This document shows positions 34,061-42,274 of a stretch of DNA of 64,000 nucleotides, piece by piece. This DNA is from Blastococcus saxobsidens (GTDB lineage Bacteria; Actinomycetota; Actinomycetes; Mycobacteriales; Geodermatophilaceae): positions 62,001 through 126,000 of the forward strand of contig NZ_JAAGWG010000016.1 in the NCBI RefSeq assembly GCF_010682065.1, read 5' to 3'. Both the position numbers and the translations under genes were made by a program. The notes under the pieces were generated by a model. That model was not told the origin of the DNA and did no database searches. It worked only from the letters and a program-made list of their open reading frames with translations. Every line of letters starts with the position of its first letter. The first letter of the stretch is position 1.

Positions 34061-35041
34061 GTGACTGACGCAGCGTCCGCCCCCGTCTCCGCCGTCGCCG
34101 CTGGGCTGGCGACCGTCACCCCGTCCGGCACGGTGCTCGACACCTGGTACCCCGAGCCCCGGCTCGGGGCGCCCGCGGGCGCTGCCACCGGGACGAGCCG
34201 GCTCGGCGCGCTGGAGCTCTCCGGCGAGCTGGGCCCGGACTACGGCGGCCTGGTCCGCCGCGACGAGGCCCGCGGCGTGGAGGTCATCGCCGTCCGCACC
34301 GTCATCGCCGACCTGTCGAAGCCCCCGGCCGACACCCACGACGTGTGGCTGCGGCTGCACCTGCTCTCGCACCGGCTGATCCGGCCGCACGACGCGAACC
34401 TGACCGGCGTCTTCGGCCTGCTCACCAACGTCGCCTGGACCAGCGCCGGGCCGGTCGAGGCGGCAGGCTTCAACGCCCACCGGCTGCGCGCCGCCGTCGG
34501 CCACGTGACCGTGTTCGGCGTCGACAAGTTCCCGCGGATGGTCGACTACGTCATCCCCACCGGAGTGCGCATCGCCGACGCCGGCCGGGTCCGCCTCGGG
34601 GCGCACCTGGCCGAGGGCACCACCGTCATGCACGAGGGCTTCGTCAACTTCAACGCCGGCACGCTCGGCCCCTCGATGGTCGAGGGCCGGATCAGCGCCG
34701 GCGTCGTCGTCGGGGCCGACAGCGACATCGGCGGCGGCGCCTCGATCATGGGCACGCTCTCCGGTGGCGGCACGGAGGTCATCTCGATCGGCACCGGCTG
34801 CCTGCTGGGTGCCAACGCCGGCATCGGCATCTCGCTGGGGAACGACTGCATCGTCGAGGCCGGCTGCTACGTCACCGGGGGCTCGCGGGTCACGCTGCCC
34901 GACGGCTCGGTGGTCAAGGCTCGGGAGCTGTCGGGCCGCGACGGCCTGCTGTACCGCCGCAACAGCGTCAGCGGTGCGCTCGAGGTCATCGTCCGCAAGG
35001 GCACCTGGGGCGCGCTGAACGCGGAGCTGCACGCCAACTGA
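34061..35041 (+). CDS. dapD: 2,3,4,5-tetrahydropyridine-2,6-dicarboxylate N-succinyltransferase
   Basis: DapD succinylates tetrahydrodipicolinate before the DapC and DapE steps, all of which are encoded in this window. The 326-residue actinobacterial-type protein ends in a left-handed beta-helix ([60 protein letters not shown]). The N-terminal 120 residues match the long actinobacterial form. GTG 34061 gives residues VTDAASAP. Confidence 0.95.
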   Translation: MTDAASAPVSAVAAGLATVTPSGTVLDTWYPEPRLGAPAGAATGTSRLGALELSGELGPDYGGLVRRDEARGVEVIAVRTVIADLSKPPADTHDVWLRLHLLSHRLIRPHDANLTGVFGLLTNVAWTSAGPVEAAGFNAHRLRAAVGHVTVFGVDKFPRMVDYVIPTGVRIADAGRVRLGAHLAEGTTVMHEGFVNFNAGTLGPSMVEGRISAGVVVGADSDIGGGASIMGTLSGGGTEVISIGTGCLLGANAGIGISLGNDCIVEAGCYVTGGSRVTLPDGSVVKARELSGRDGLLYRRNSVSGALEVIVRKGTWGALNAELHAN

Positions 35042-35074
35042 CGGCGCTTCCAGGGAGCTGTCAGGTTCGGAACC

Positions 35075-35080
35075 TACAGT
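35075..35080 (+). promoter_or_regulatory. -10 box upstream of the lysozyme-like protein gene
   Basis: TACAGT ends eight bases before ATG 35089, in the 47-base gap after dapD. It could give a leaderless transcript. Confidence 0.4.
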
Positions 35081-35088
35081 TGGCCGCG

Positions 35089-35757
35089 ATGGCCGACACC
35101 CGTACCGCGACGCACGCCGCCGCGGGCCGGACCCGCAGCAGCACCCGGCGGCGGTCCCCCGGTAGCCGCGGCAACGCTCGCCGCCGACCCGCGCGGCGGG
35201 GACCCGCCGGCCGCCGGAGCTCCGGCGGGATCCAGGGCATCGCCCGCTGGTGGCCGGCGCTCCTGGTCGCCGCGGCGGTCCTCGCGGGCGTCGCCTGGGG
35301 CACCGAGCGTGCGGTCCCGACCGGCGCCTGCACCTTGCCCGGCTCGTCGGTGACCCTTTCCGAGGAGCAGATGGCGAACGCGGCCACCATCGCGGAGGTC
35401 GGCTGGAACCGGGGCCTCCCCGACCGGGCGGTCGTCATCGCGCTGGCCACGGCGATGCAGGAGTCCACCATGCGCAACCTCGACTACGGCGACCGGGACT
35501 CTCTCGGCCTGTTCCAGCAGCGCCCGTCGCAGGGTTGGGGCACACCTGAACAGGTGCAGGATCCCGTCTACGCAGCCGGCCAGTTCTACGACCGTCTGGT
35601 GCAGGTGCCCGACTGGGAGACCGGCGAGCTGACCCTCGTGGCCGACGCCGTCCAGAGAAGCGCGTTCCCGCTGGCCTACGGACGGTGGTCGACCTTCGCC
35701 GAAGAGCTCACCGGCGCACTCCACCCTGCTGCGGGTGCCGAGCCGCCATGCGCGTGA
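35089..35757 (+). CDS. Membrane-anchored protein with lysozyme-like C-terminal domain
   Basis: A 222-residue protein. Residues 1-50 are very rich in Arg and Ser. One membrane helix ([18 protein letters not shown], about 55-72) leads to an extracytoplasmic domain. That domain contains [20 protein letters not shown], the ATAMQES (catalytic-Glu-like), and [20 protein letters not shown], a pattern seen in lysozyme-like or resuscitation-factor-type proteins. A role in cell-wall handling is plausible but unproven. It follows dapD closely and may share its expression. Confidence 0.75.
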   Translation: MADTRTATHAAAGRTRSSTRRRSPGSRGNARRRPARRGPAGRRSSGGIQGIARWWPALLVAAAVLAGVAWGTERAVPTGACTLPGSSVTLSEEQMANAATIAEVGWNRGLPDRAVVIALATAMQESTMRNLDYGDRDSLGLFQQRPSQGWGTPEQVQDPVYAAGQFYDRLVQVPDWETGELTLVADAVQRSAFPLAYGRWSTFAEELTGALHPAAGAEPPCA

Positions 35758-35766
35758 TGGACCGCG

Positions 35767-35807
35767 CTTTTCCGCGGAAACCCACGGGTGAGTTTCCGCG
35801 GAAAAGC
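35767..35807. repeat. Paired-palindrome element A
   Basis: Two copies of the 12-base palindrome TTTCCGCGGAAA lie at 35769-35780 and 35793-35804, separated by a 12-base linker. The arms also pair with one another as a near-perfect 40-base hairpin. It begins nine bases after the stop of the upstream plus-strand gene. Related elements occur at 49653 and 50623. Confidence 0.85.
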
Positions 35808-35818
35808 GGGGAGGTGGG

Positions 35819-35914
35819 TCAGGACTCGAGGATGGCGACGACGCCTTGGCCGCCGGCGGCGCAGAAGGAGATCAGGCAGCGCTTGCCGGGGCCCGCCTGG
35901 TGCAGGGTCTTCGG
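35819..35914 (-). pseudogene. Thiolase C-terminal remnant
   Basis: The minus strand ends ...LHQAGPGKRCLISFCAAGG then QGVVAILES and a TGA. This resembles the C-terminus of acetyl-CoA acyltransferases, where a C-x-GGGQG motif precedes the last strand. No thiolase sequence is visible further upstream, so only about 30 codons would remain. The assignment rests on this single motif. The rest of the 35758-36029 gap holds element A and nothing else recognised. Confidence 0.45.
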
Positions 35915-36029
35915 GCCTGGCACCTGAGCCGTGGCGTCCGCCACAGTTCCGTCCGATTCCGTCCCTCCCCGGAGGGACATCCCGGGCCGGGCGCTCAATG
36001 AACGCCACCCCGGCACCGACTGCTGGGCC

Positions 36030-36536
36030 ATGACGATCGCGTCCCACGACTCCCCGCAGGCGGACCCCGCCCCCGCTCCTGCGGTCACCGACATGCCGGT
36101 GCTGCTGCCCACCCGCGAGGACCTGCTGGAGCGGCTCGCCGCCGAGCTGCCCTCCTCCGGCGAGCAGCCGACCACGCTCCTGGTCATCGGCCTCCTCCGC
36201 CGCGACGACGGCTGGCCGACCCCGACGAGCACCCTGGCCCAGGTTACCCAGCTGTTCGCCCGCTCCGTCCGCGGCGACGACTGGCTCGGCGCCTCCGGGG
36301 CGGCCGAGTTCGGCATCGTCCTCGCCGGCCCCACGACCGCTGCCGAGGTCGCCGGCGCGCGCCTGATCGCCTCGATCACGGCGCTCGGCGTCCCGGGGCT
36401 CACGGCCGCGGCCGGCTACGCCACGCTGCTGCCGGAGCTCTCCGCGAGCGAGGTGTTCCGGCGGGCCACGCTGAGCCTCACCGCCGCCCGCCGCGTGGGC
36501 GCCGGCACCGTCATCCGGTACCGCGAGCCCGTCTGA
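36030..36536 (+). CDS. Degenerate GGDEF-domain protein
   Basis: A 168-residue protein whose fold follows a GGDEF domain: REDLLERLAAEL opening helix, LLVIGLLRRDDGWPTPTSTL first strand, and LFARSVRGDDWLGASGAAEF where a cyclase would have R-x-GGDEF. The active motif reads SGAAEF, so the Gly-Gly-Asp/Glu residues needed for c-di-GMP synthesis are missing. It may act as a receptor or be a remnant. ATG 36030. It is convergent with dapC over a shared terminator. Confidence 0.72.
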   Translation: MTIASHDSPQADPAPAPAVTDMPVLLPTREDLLERLAAELPSSGEQPTTLLVIGLLRRDDGWPTPTSTLAQVTQLFARSVRGDDWLGASGAAEFGIVLAGPTTAAEVAGARLIASITALGVPGLTAAAGYATLLPELSASEVFRRATLSLTAARRVGAGTVIRYREPV

Positions 36537-36553
36537 AGAAGGAGCCCCTGCCA

Positions 36554-36579
36554 CCCACGGCTCGCACGCTCGCCGTGGG
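36554..36579. terminator. Bidirectional terminator between convergent genes
   Basis: cccacggc (36554-36561) pairs with gccgtggg (36572-36579) over a 10-base loop. Flanking gcccctg/caggggc sequences extend the structure. It lies between the stops of the degenerate GGDEF gene (36536) and dapC (36593). Confidence 0.6.
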
Positions 36580-36592
36580 CCCCTGCAGGGGC

Positions 36593-37699
36593 CTAGCGCA
36601 GGCGCTCCACGGCGGCGTCGATCCGTTCGTCGCTGGCGGTCAGCGCCAGCCGGACGTGGCGGGCGCCGGCCGACCCGTAGAAGCTCCCGGGGGCGGCGAC
36701 GACGCCGAGCCCGGCGAGCCGGTCGATGGTGGTCCAGCAGTCCTCGTCCCGGGTGGCCCACAGGTACAGGCCCGCCTCGGAGTGGTCGATGCGCATGCCC
36801 GCGCCCCGCACGGCGGCTGCCAGCCGGTCGCGGCGACCGCGGTAGCGCTCGCGCTGGGCGTCCACGTGTTCGTCGTCGTCCAGGGCCGCGACCATCGCCG
36901 CCTGCACGGGCGCCGGGACCAGCAGCCCCAGGTGCCGGCGCACCTCCCACACCCGGCGCACCAGCGCCGGGTCACCGGACAGCAGACCGCCGCGGTAGCC
37001 GGCGGCGGTCGACTGCTTGGACAGCGAGTGCACCGCGAGCAGACCGGTGTGGTCGGCCCCGGCGATCGCGGGGTGCAGGATCGACCGCGGGGTGACGTCC
37101 CAACCCAGGGTGATGTAGCACTCGTCGGCGACGACCGGCACCCGGTGCGCCCGGCCCCACTCGACCCACGCCCGGAGCTGCTCGTCGGTCAGGACCCGGC
37201 CGTGCGGATTGCCCGGGGAGTTCAGCCAGACCAGCGAGATCCCGGCGGCCTCGGCCGGAGGTGCGTCGCAGCGGCGCACGGCCAGCCCCGCCAGGACCGC
37301 GCCCACCTCGTAGGTGGGGTAGGCGACCTCGGGGACCAGCACGGTGGTCGCACCGCCCTGCAGGCCCAGCAGCGTGGGCAGCAGCGCGACGAGCTCCTTG
37401 GAGCCCACCGTCGGGATGACCGAGGGTTCGGCCCCGCCCGGATCGGCGACCTCGACCCCGAGCCGGCGCGCCAGCCAGCCGGCGGCGGCGGCCCGCAGCG
37501 CGGACGTCCCCAGGGCGGTCGGGTAACCCGGCGCGTCAGCCGCGGCGGCGAGCGCCTCGCGGAGCACAGCCGGCGTGCTGTCGACCGGCGTGCCGATCGA
37601 CAGGTCGACCACCCCGCCGGGGTGCTGGGCGGCACGCGCCCGCGCCCCGGCGAGGGAGTCCCACGGGAAGTCCGGCAGCGCTCGCGGCGCGCCGGGCAC
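36593..37699 (-). CDS. dapC: Succinyldiaminopimelate transaminase
   Basis: PLP-dependent class I/II aminotransferase of about 368 residues that makes N-succinyl-LL-diaminopimelate. Family segments include LPDFPWDSLAGAR near the start, GGVVDLSIGTPVDSTP, SVIPTVGSKELVALLP and WLNSPGNPHGRVL. The PLP lysine lies in AVHSLSKQSTAAGYRGG. The start is uncertain: GTG 37699 lies nine bases after the ferredoxin stop, and a CTG overlapping that stop (CTGA) is the only alternative. The ferredoxin-dapC pair is conserved in actinobacteria. Confidence 0.92.
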   Translation of the reverse strand: MPGAPRALPDFPWDSLAGARARAAQHPGGVVDLSIGTPVDSTPAVLREALAAAADAPGYPTALGTSALRAAAAGWLARRLGVEVADPGGAEPSVIPTVGSKELVALLPTLLGLQGGATTVLVPEVAYPTYEVGAVLAGLAVRRCDAPPAEAAGISLVWLNSPGNPHGRVLTDEQLRAWVEWGRAHRVPVVADECYITLGWDVTPRSILHPAIAGADHTGLLAVHSLSKQSTAAGYRGGLLSGDPALVRRVWEVRRHLGLLVPAPVQAAMVAALDDDEHVDAQRERYRGRRDRLAAAVRGAGMRIDHSEAGLYLWATRDEDCWTTIDRLAGLGVVAAPGSFYGSAGARHVRLALTASDERIDAAVERLR

Positions 37700-37707
37700 C
37701 GGAGCGG

Positions 37708-38034
37708 TCAGTGGCCTTCGCCCTGCGGCGGCAGAGCGGCCACCAGCGGGTGATCCTTGTTGATCTTCCCGGTCTTGGCGGCGCCGCCGGGGCTGCCCAG
37801 GTCGGAGAAGAACTCCACGTTGGCGTTGTAGAAGTCCTTCCACTTGTCCGGGACGTCGTCCTCGTAGTAGATGGCCTCCACCGGGCACACCGGCTCGCAG
37901 GCGCCGCAGTCCACGCACTCGTCGGGGTGGATGTAGAGCATCCGGTCGCCCTCGTAGATGCAGTCCACCGGACACTCGTCGATGCACGCCTTGTCGAGAA
38001 CGTCGACACAGGCCTGGGTGATGACGTAGGTCAC
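37708..38034 (-). CDS. fdxA: Seven-iron ferredoxin (3Fe-4S and 4Fe-4S)
   Basis: A 108-residue ferredoxin of the FdxA/FdxC type. The clusters are bound by Cys residues of ACVDVLDKACIDECPVDCIY and of CVDCGACEPVCPVEAIYYED. The C-terminal tail (KWKDFYNANVEFFSDLGSPG) is that of actinobacterial seven-iron ferredoxins. GTG 38034 is preceded by GGGAGGG. It is co-transcribed with dapC. It could feed electrons to ferredoxin-dependent enzymes such as the sulfite reductase at 52795, which is inference. Confidence 0.95.
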   Translation of the reverse strand: MTYVITQACVDVLDKACIDECPVDCIYEGDRMLYIHPDECVDCGACEPVCPVEAIYYEDDVPDKWKDFYNANVEFFSDLGSPGGAAKTGKINKDHPLVAALPPQGEGH

Positions 38035-38101
38035 GGGGTTCCCTCCCGGGGACGAACGGGGCGGCACCCTCGGCGAGGCCGGAGGCGCCAGATGCGCACC
38101 T

Positions 38102-38107
38102 AGTATC
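38102..38107 (-). promoter_or_regulatory. Candidate -10 box of fdxA-dapC
   Basis: Minus-strand TGATACT (GATACT at 38107-38102) resembles an extended -10 element and would start transcription about 60 bases before GTG 38034. No convincing -35 element is seen. Confidence 0.35.
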
Positions 38108-38178
38108 ACTCCCGGCGTCGCGGCCCGTTCGACGGGCCACCCTGCCAGGGGACGCTCACCCGTACGGGGTGGGCCGGA

Positions 38179-38201
38179 GGTCCCCGCTCAAGGCGGGGAC
38201 C
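38179..38201. repeat. Inverted repeat overlapping the GGDEF-EAL promoter
   Basis: ggtccccgc (38179-38187) pairs perfectly with gcggggacc (38193-38201) over the loop tcaag. The stem covers the CTCA -35 element of the FliA-like promoter, so it may be an operator rather than a terminator. Confidence 0.5.
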
Positions 38202-38212
38202 GACCAGCCGAT
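38187..38212 (+). promoter_or_regulatory. FliA-like promoter upstream of the GAF-GGDEF-EAL gene
   Basis: CTCA (38187-38190), 16 bases, then GCCGAT (38207-38212). The predicted transcript start (about 38219-38222) coincides with GTG 38222, so a leaderless transcript is likely. This fits the lack of a ribosome-binding site. Confidence 0.6.
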
Positions 38213-38221
38213 CTTGACGAC

Positions 38222-41083
38222 GTGTCCGGGCAGAAGTCGCACCACCAGGCAACGCCGCGACATCCGTCGCCGGCGTCGCCCTACGACGCCGAGGCGGCCC
38301 TGGAGCACCTCCTCGGCCGGCTGCGCGCCTCCGCCGGTGCCACCCGCGTCTCCGTGTGGGTGCACGAGGCCACCACCGAACTGGTCGTCCCGTTCCGGCG
38401 CGCCATCCGCCCCGGTGACGACCCCGCGCTGCCGCACCCGGCGATGCGCACCCCCGCGCTCCTCTCCGCCTCCCCCTTCCTCGAGGCCGTGATCCGCACC
38501 CGCCGGCCCGTCACCGGGCGCGCCGACGGCCGCCGGGCCAGCGACCAGCAGCTGGCCGCGCTCGGCATCCGGTCCGCGCACGGCGAGCCGCTCGTCCTCG
38601 ACGGCGAGGTGATCGGCGTCCTGACCGTCGAGCCGGCCGCCGCCGCTGCCCCCCACCTCCTGCGGCAGGTGACCCCGAAGCTGGCCGCCGCCGTCGCCGA
38701 GGCCTGGAAGCGCCGCTCGCAGCAGCGGCGGCTGGACCAGGCCGGCGTGCTCCTCGGCCTGATCGAGTCCGCCGCCCAGGCGCAGTCGATGGACCACCTG
38801 CTCGGCTCCGCATGCCGCCAGCTCGCCGAGCTCGGCGAGGTCGAGCGGACCTGCGTCTTCCTGCTCGAGGACGGGCGGCTGGTCCCCCGCATGGCCGCCT
38901 ACGCCGACGGCCGTCGCGACCTGGCCACCTGGGAGCAGTTCCGCAACGCGCCGGTCGGCCTGCAGCTGGCCGAGACGGTCCTGCGCACCGGCGAGGCCAT
39001 GACCGCCGACCGCGACTCCGGCCTGGTGTCGGGGTGGTGGGTCGACTCCTTCCAGATCGCCTCCGCGCTCGCGGTGCCGCTGGGTCGCGCGCCGGAACTG
39101 GCCGGCGTCCTCACCCTCGACAGCACCCAGGTGCGGCCGTTCTCCGAGGACGTGCGCCGGCTCGCGTCCGCGGCCGGCGCCCACCTCGGTGGGGTCATCG
39201 AGCAGGCGCGCACCAGCCAGGCCCGTGCCGCGTCGCTGGCCACCGCCCGGGTGGTCCGGCAGATGCTGGTGGACGGCTCCGCGGTGACCGGTGCGGCCGA
39301 GGCGGCGGAGGTCCTGGCCCGCGCCGTCCAGCGGCTGGCCGGCACCGACCGCAGCGCCGCCTACCTGATCGGCCCCGGGGAGCGCGTCGGCGAGGTGCGC
39401 CACGTCGACTGGCCGCAGGCCCACAAGGAGATCGTGCAGACCCAGCTGGTCGGCCGCCCGGCAGCCGACGTCCCGCTGTGGCGGCTGACCTCCGAGCAGA
39501 AGACGCCGGTCTTCGTCGAGGACGCCCGGAGCAGCGACCTGCTGGACCCCCGGCTCACCGCGGCGCTAGAACTGGCCTCCTACATCAGCGTGCCGCTCAT
39601 GTCCGGCGACCGGCTCATGGGCCTGGTCGTCACCGGGTCGACCGGGTCCTCGCGGGCCTGGACGCCGTCGATCCGCGACGCCGTCCGGCAGGTGACGCTC
39701 GAGGGCGCCCTCGTGGTGGAGAACGCCGAGCTGCGGGCCGCCGAGCAGCGGCGGCTGGCGCAGCTGGCCACCGAGGCCCACCACGACCCGCTCACCGGCC
39801 TGGCCAACCGCCGCCGATTCATCGAGCAGGTCGAGACCACCGTCTACGGCGACGGCGACGGCACGGGCGCGCTGCTCATGATCGACCTGGACCGCTTCAA
39901 GGAGATCAACGACAGCTTCGGCCACAGCGTCGGCGACGACCTCCTGTGCCTGGTGGGCCCGCGCCTGGAGCAGGCGCTCGGGCCGGGTGACCTGCTGGCC
40001 CGCATGGGCGGCGACGAGTTCGCCGTCCTGCTGCCCGGGGCAGGCGCCGAGCGTGCCCGCGAGGTGGCCGAGAACCTGGGCGCGGCGCTGCGGGAGGCGT
40101 TCGTCCTGGACGGCATGACCCTGCACGTCGACGCCAGCATCGGCATCGCGCTGTGCCCGGACCACGGCCGGGACCGCTCGTTGCTGCTGGCCAGGGCCGA
40201 CACGGCGATGTACGCGGCCAAGCGCGGCCGGCACGGCTACGACGTGTGGGCGCCGGACGGCACCCCCGCCACCCGCGACCGGCTGGAGACGCTGGAGCAG
40301 CTGCGCGCGGCGCTGGACACCGAGCAGCTGGACAACCACTACCAGCCCAAGCTCGACCTGCGCAGCGGCGTCGTCGTCGGGGTCGAGGCGCTGGTCCGGT
40401 GGAACCACCCCGAGCGAGGGCTGCTCTACCCCGACGTCTTCCTCCCCCTGGCCGAGCAGGCCGGGCTCATGCGCCGGCTGGCGCTGCGCGTGCTCGAGCG
40501 CTCGCTGCGCGACCTGCAGGCCTGGCGGTCCCACGGGCACGACCTGTCGGTGGCGGTCAACCTGTCGGTCTCCAACCTGCAGGACGTCGCGCTCCCCGAG
40601 CAGGTCGGGATGCTGCTCGACGCCTTCTCGGTGCCGGCGGAGGCGCTGGTCCTGGAGATCACCGAGGACGTCCTCATGGCCGACGCCGCGCGCAGTCAGC
40701 AGGTCATGGCCGGGCTGCGCCGCCTCGGCGTGCGCCTGTCGGTGGACGACTACGGCACCGGCTACTCCTCGCTGGCCTACCTGCGGGCGCTGCCGGTGGA
40801 CGAGCTCAAGCTCGACCGCAGCTTCGTCACGCACCTGACCACCGACGTCCGCGCGGCAGCCATCGTCCGGAGCACGCTGCAGCTGAGCCGGGACCTGGGC
40901 ATGAGCATGGTGGTCGAGGGCGTCGAGGACGCCGCATCGCTCGCCGCGCTGCGCTCCTGGGGCTGCGACATCGCGCAGGGCTACCACATCTCCCGGCCCA
41001 TGCCGGCCGACCGCATCCTGGGCTGGCTGGAGGCCCGGCCGGTGCCGGCCGGCGTCCTCCCCTCCCCCCGCCCCGCCCCCTGA
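38222..41083 (+). CDS. Triple GAF, GGDEF and EAL domain c-di-GMP signalling protein
   Basis: A 953-residue soluble protein. Three GAF-like sensor domains (about 25-165, 185-335, 345-510) precede a GGDEF domain (about 525-685) and an EAL domain (about 695-940). The cyclase motif is intact (LARMGGDEFAVLLPG). No RxxD inhibitory site precedes it. The EAL part keeps the motif (GVEALVRWNHPERG), the metal ligands in ITEDVL and SVDDYGTGYSSLAYL, KLDRSFV and EGVED, so it could both make and hydrolyse c-di-GMP. GTG 38222 lacks a ribosome-binding site but matches the predicted +1 of a FliA-like promoter. Confidence 0.92.
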   Translation: MSGQKSHHQATPRHPSPASPYDAEAALEHLLGRLRASAGATRVSVWVHEATTELVVPFRRAIRPGDDPALPHPAMRTPALLSASPFLEAVIRTRRPVTGRADGRRASDQQLAALGIRSAHGEPLVLDGEVIGVLTVEPAAAAAPHLLRQVTPKLAAAVAEAWKRRSQQRRLDQAGVLLGLIESAAQAQSMDHLLGSACRQLAELGEVERTCVFLLEDGRLVPRMAAYADGRRDLATWEQFRNAPVGLQLAETVLRTGEAMTADRDSGLVSGWWVDSFQIASALAVPLGRAPELAGVLTLDSTQVRPFSEDVRRLASAAGAHLGGVIEQARTSQARAASLATARVVRQMLVDGSAVTGAAEAAEVLARAVQRLAGTDRSAAYLIGPGERVGEVRHVDWPQAHKEIVQTQLVGRPAADVPLWRLTSEQKTPVFVEDARSSDLLDPRLTAALELASYISVPLMSGDRLMGLVVTGSTGSSRAWTPSIRDAVRQVTLEGALVVENAELRAAEQRRLAQLATEAHHDPLTGLANRRRFIEQVETTVYGDGDGTGALLMIDLDRFKEINDSFGHSVGDDLLCLVGPRLEQALGPGDLLARMGGDEFAVLLPGAGAERAREVAENLGAALREAFVLDGMTLHVDASIGIALCPDHGRDRSLLLARADTAMYAAKRGRHGYDVWAPDGTPATRDRLETLEQLRAALDTEQLDNHYQPKLDLRSGVVVGVEALVRWNHPERGLLYPDVFLPLAEQAGLMRRLALRVLERSLRDLQAWRSHGHDLSVAVNLSVSNLQDVALPEQVGMLLDAFSVPAEALVLEITEDVLMADAARSQQVMAGLRRLGVRLSVDDYGTGYSSLAYLRALPVDELKLDRSFVTHLTTDVRAAAIVRSTLQLSRDLGMSMVVEGVEDAASLAALRSWGCDIAQGYHISRPMPADRILGWLEARPVPAGVLPSPRPAP

Positions 41084-41133
41084 CCCGAGGGGCGCCCGAC
41101 CCGTCCCCGCGGTGCGCCGGGAGGATCGACACC

Positions 41134-41895
41134 GTGCGCGCCGTCCCTCCCGTGACCGTCGACGACCTCGAGCGCCTGGCCGCCCGCACCTGGCGCGGCC
41201 TGGAGGAGCAGCCGCACGGCGGCTGGCTGCTCCGCGCCGGGGGCGGCTTCACCGGCCGGGCCAACTCCGCACTCGTGGTGGGGGAACCGGCCGGCGACCT
41301 GACGACGGCGGTCGCCGACGTGACCCGCTGGTACCGCGACCGGGGGCTGCGTCCCTGCGCCGCCGTGCCGACACCGGGGAGCGGAGCCGCCGACGAGGCG
41401 TTCGCGGCCGCGGGCTGGAGCCGCGACGAGGACAACCTGGTGCTCACTGCCGCGCTCCGCCCGTGGGTCACGGCCGCGGCCGACGTCCCCGTCACCCTCG
41501 CGGCGGAGCCCGACGAGGCCTGGCTCGCCGGGTACCGGTACCGGGGCGCCGCCCTGCCGCCGGCGGCCGAGACGGTGCTCCGCCGCGCCGAGCGGCCCCT
41601 GTTCGCCTCCGTGCGCCTCGACGAGCCGCCCGCCCCGCTGGCCGCCGTCGCCCGCGGCGTGCTCGCCGACGGGTGGCTGGTCATCAGCGCCGTGACCGTC
41701 GCCGACGCCCACCGCCGGCGCGGGCTGGCCACCCGGGTCATGTCCGCGCTGGCCACCGACGCGCTGGACCGCGGCGGGCACTCGTGCCTGCTGCAGGTGG
41801 CGGCGAGCAACGGCCCCGCGCTGGCCCTCTATGCCCGGCTGGGCTTCACCGAGCACCACCGCTACCACTACCGGTGGGCACCGGCGGAGGGCTGA
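41134..41895 (+). CDS. GNAT family N-acetyltransferase
   Basis: A 253-residue acetyltransferase. The acetyl-CoA site is in the C-terminal half: ISAVTVADAHRRRGLATRVM (the R-x-x-G/A loop) and the closing CLLQVAASNGPALALYARLG. The N-terminal half starts VTVDDLERLAARTWRGLEEQ and contains GGWLLRAGGGFTGRANSAL. The substrate is unknown. GTG 41134 has GGGAGG about eight bases upstream. Its last 50 bases overlap the 3' end of the opposite membrane-protein gene. Confidence 0.85.
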   Translation: MRAVPPVTVDDLERLAARTWRGLEEQPHGGWLLRAGGGFTGRANSALVVGEPAGDLTTAVADVTRWYRDRGLRPCAAVPTPGSGAADEAFAAAGWSRDEDNLVLTAALRPWVTAAADVPVTLAAEPDEAWLAGYRYRGAALPPAAETVLRRAERPLFASVRLDEPPAPLAAVARGVLADGWLVISAVTVADAHRRRGLATRVMSALATDALDRGGHSCLLQVAASNGPALALYARLGFTEHHRYHYRWAPAEG

Positions 41896-42274
41896 CCGGA
41901 CGGGCCGGCGCCCCCAGCTCCGTTCCCGCCGCGGCGGCTGCGGCGAGCACCCCCAGCAGCAGGAACGCCGCGTTGACCACGCTCGCCGCGCCTCCGGCGA
42001 GGACGACGACCAGGTCCCCCTCCGGGCGACGGCCCATGGCGGCCACGACGACCCCGAGCCAGACCACGGCCGGCACGACGGCTACCCAGCGCGCCCCGGA
42101 CAGCCGCGCCGCCGCGCGCACCAGCAGCACGTTGCCCACGACGGCGGCGAGCACCGACACCGGCACCAGCACGCCGCCCGCGCGCAGCGGCAGCCAGAAG
42201 ACCTCGACCACGGCCAGCCAGCCCGCCACCAGCGCGGCGGCCAGCGCCCAGCCGGCCGGGCGCAGTCGGCTCAT
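41846..42274 (-). CDS. Small membrane protein downstream of mshB (Rv1171-like)
   Basis: A 142-residue protein with four membrane segments ([68 protein letters not shown]). Its function is unknown. ATG 42274 overlaps the mshB stop (ATGA), so it is co-translated with mshB. A small membrane protein in this position is also found next to mycobacterial mshB. Confidence 0.78.
   Translation of the reverse strand: MSRLRPAGWALAAALVAGWLAVVEVFWLPLRAGGVLVPVSVLAAVVGNVLLVRAAARLSGARWVAVVPAVVWLGVVVAAMGRRPEGDLVVVLAGGAASVVNAAFLLLGVLAAAAAAGTELGAPARPVSPPPVPTGSGSGGAR

Noticed and set aside
35758..36029. Protein-coding gene on the minus strand through the whole gap
   Set aside because: Only the last 30 codons look protein-like (thiolase-type end); upstream the frame mirrors the degenerate GGDEF gene.
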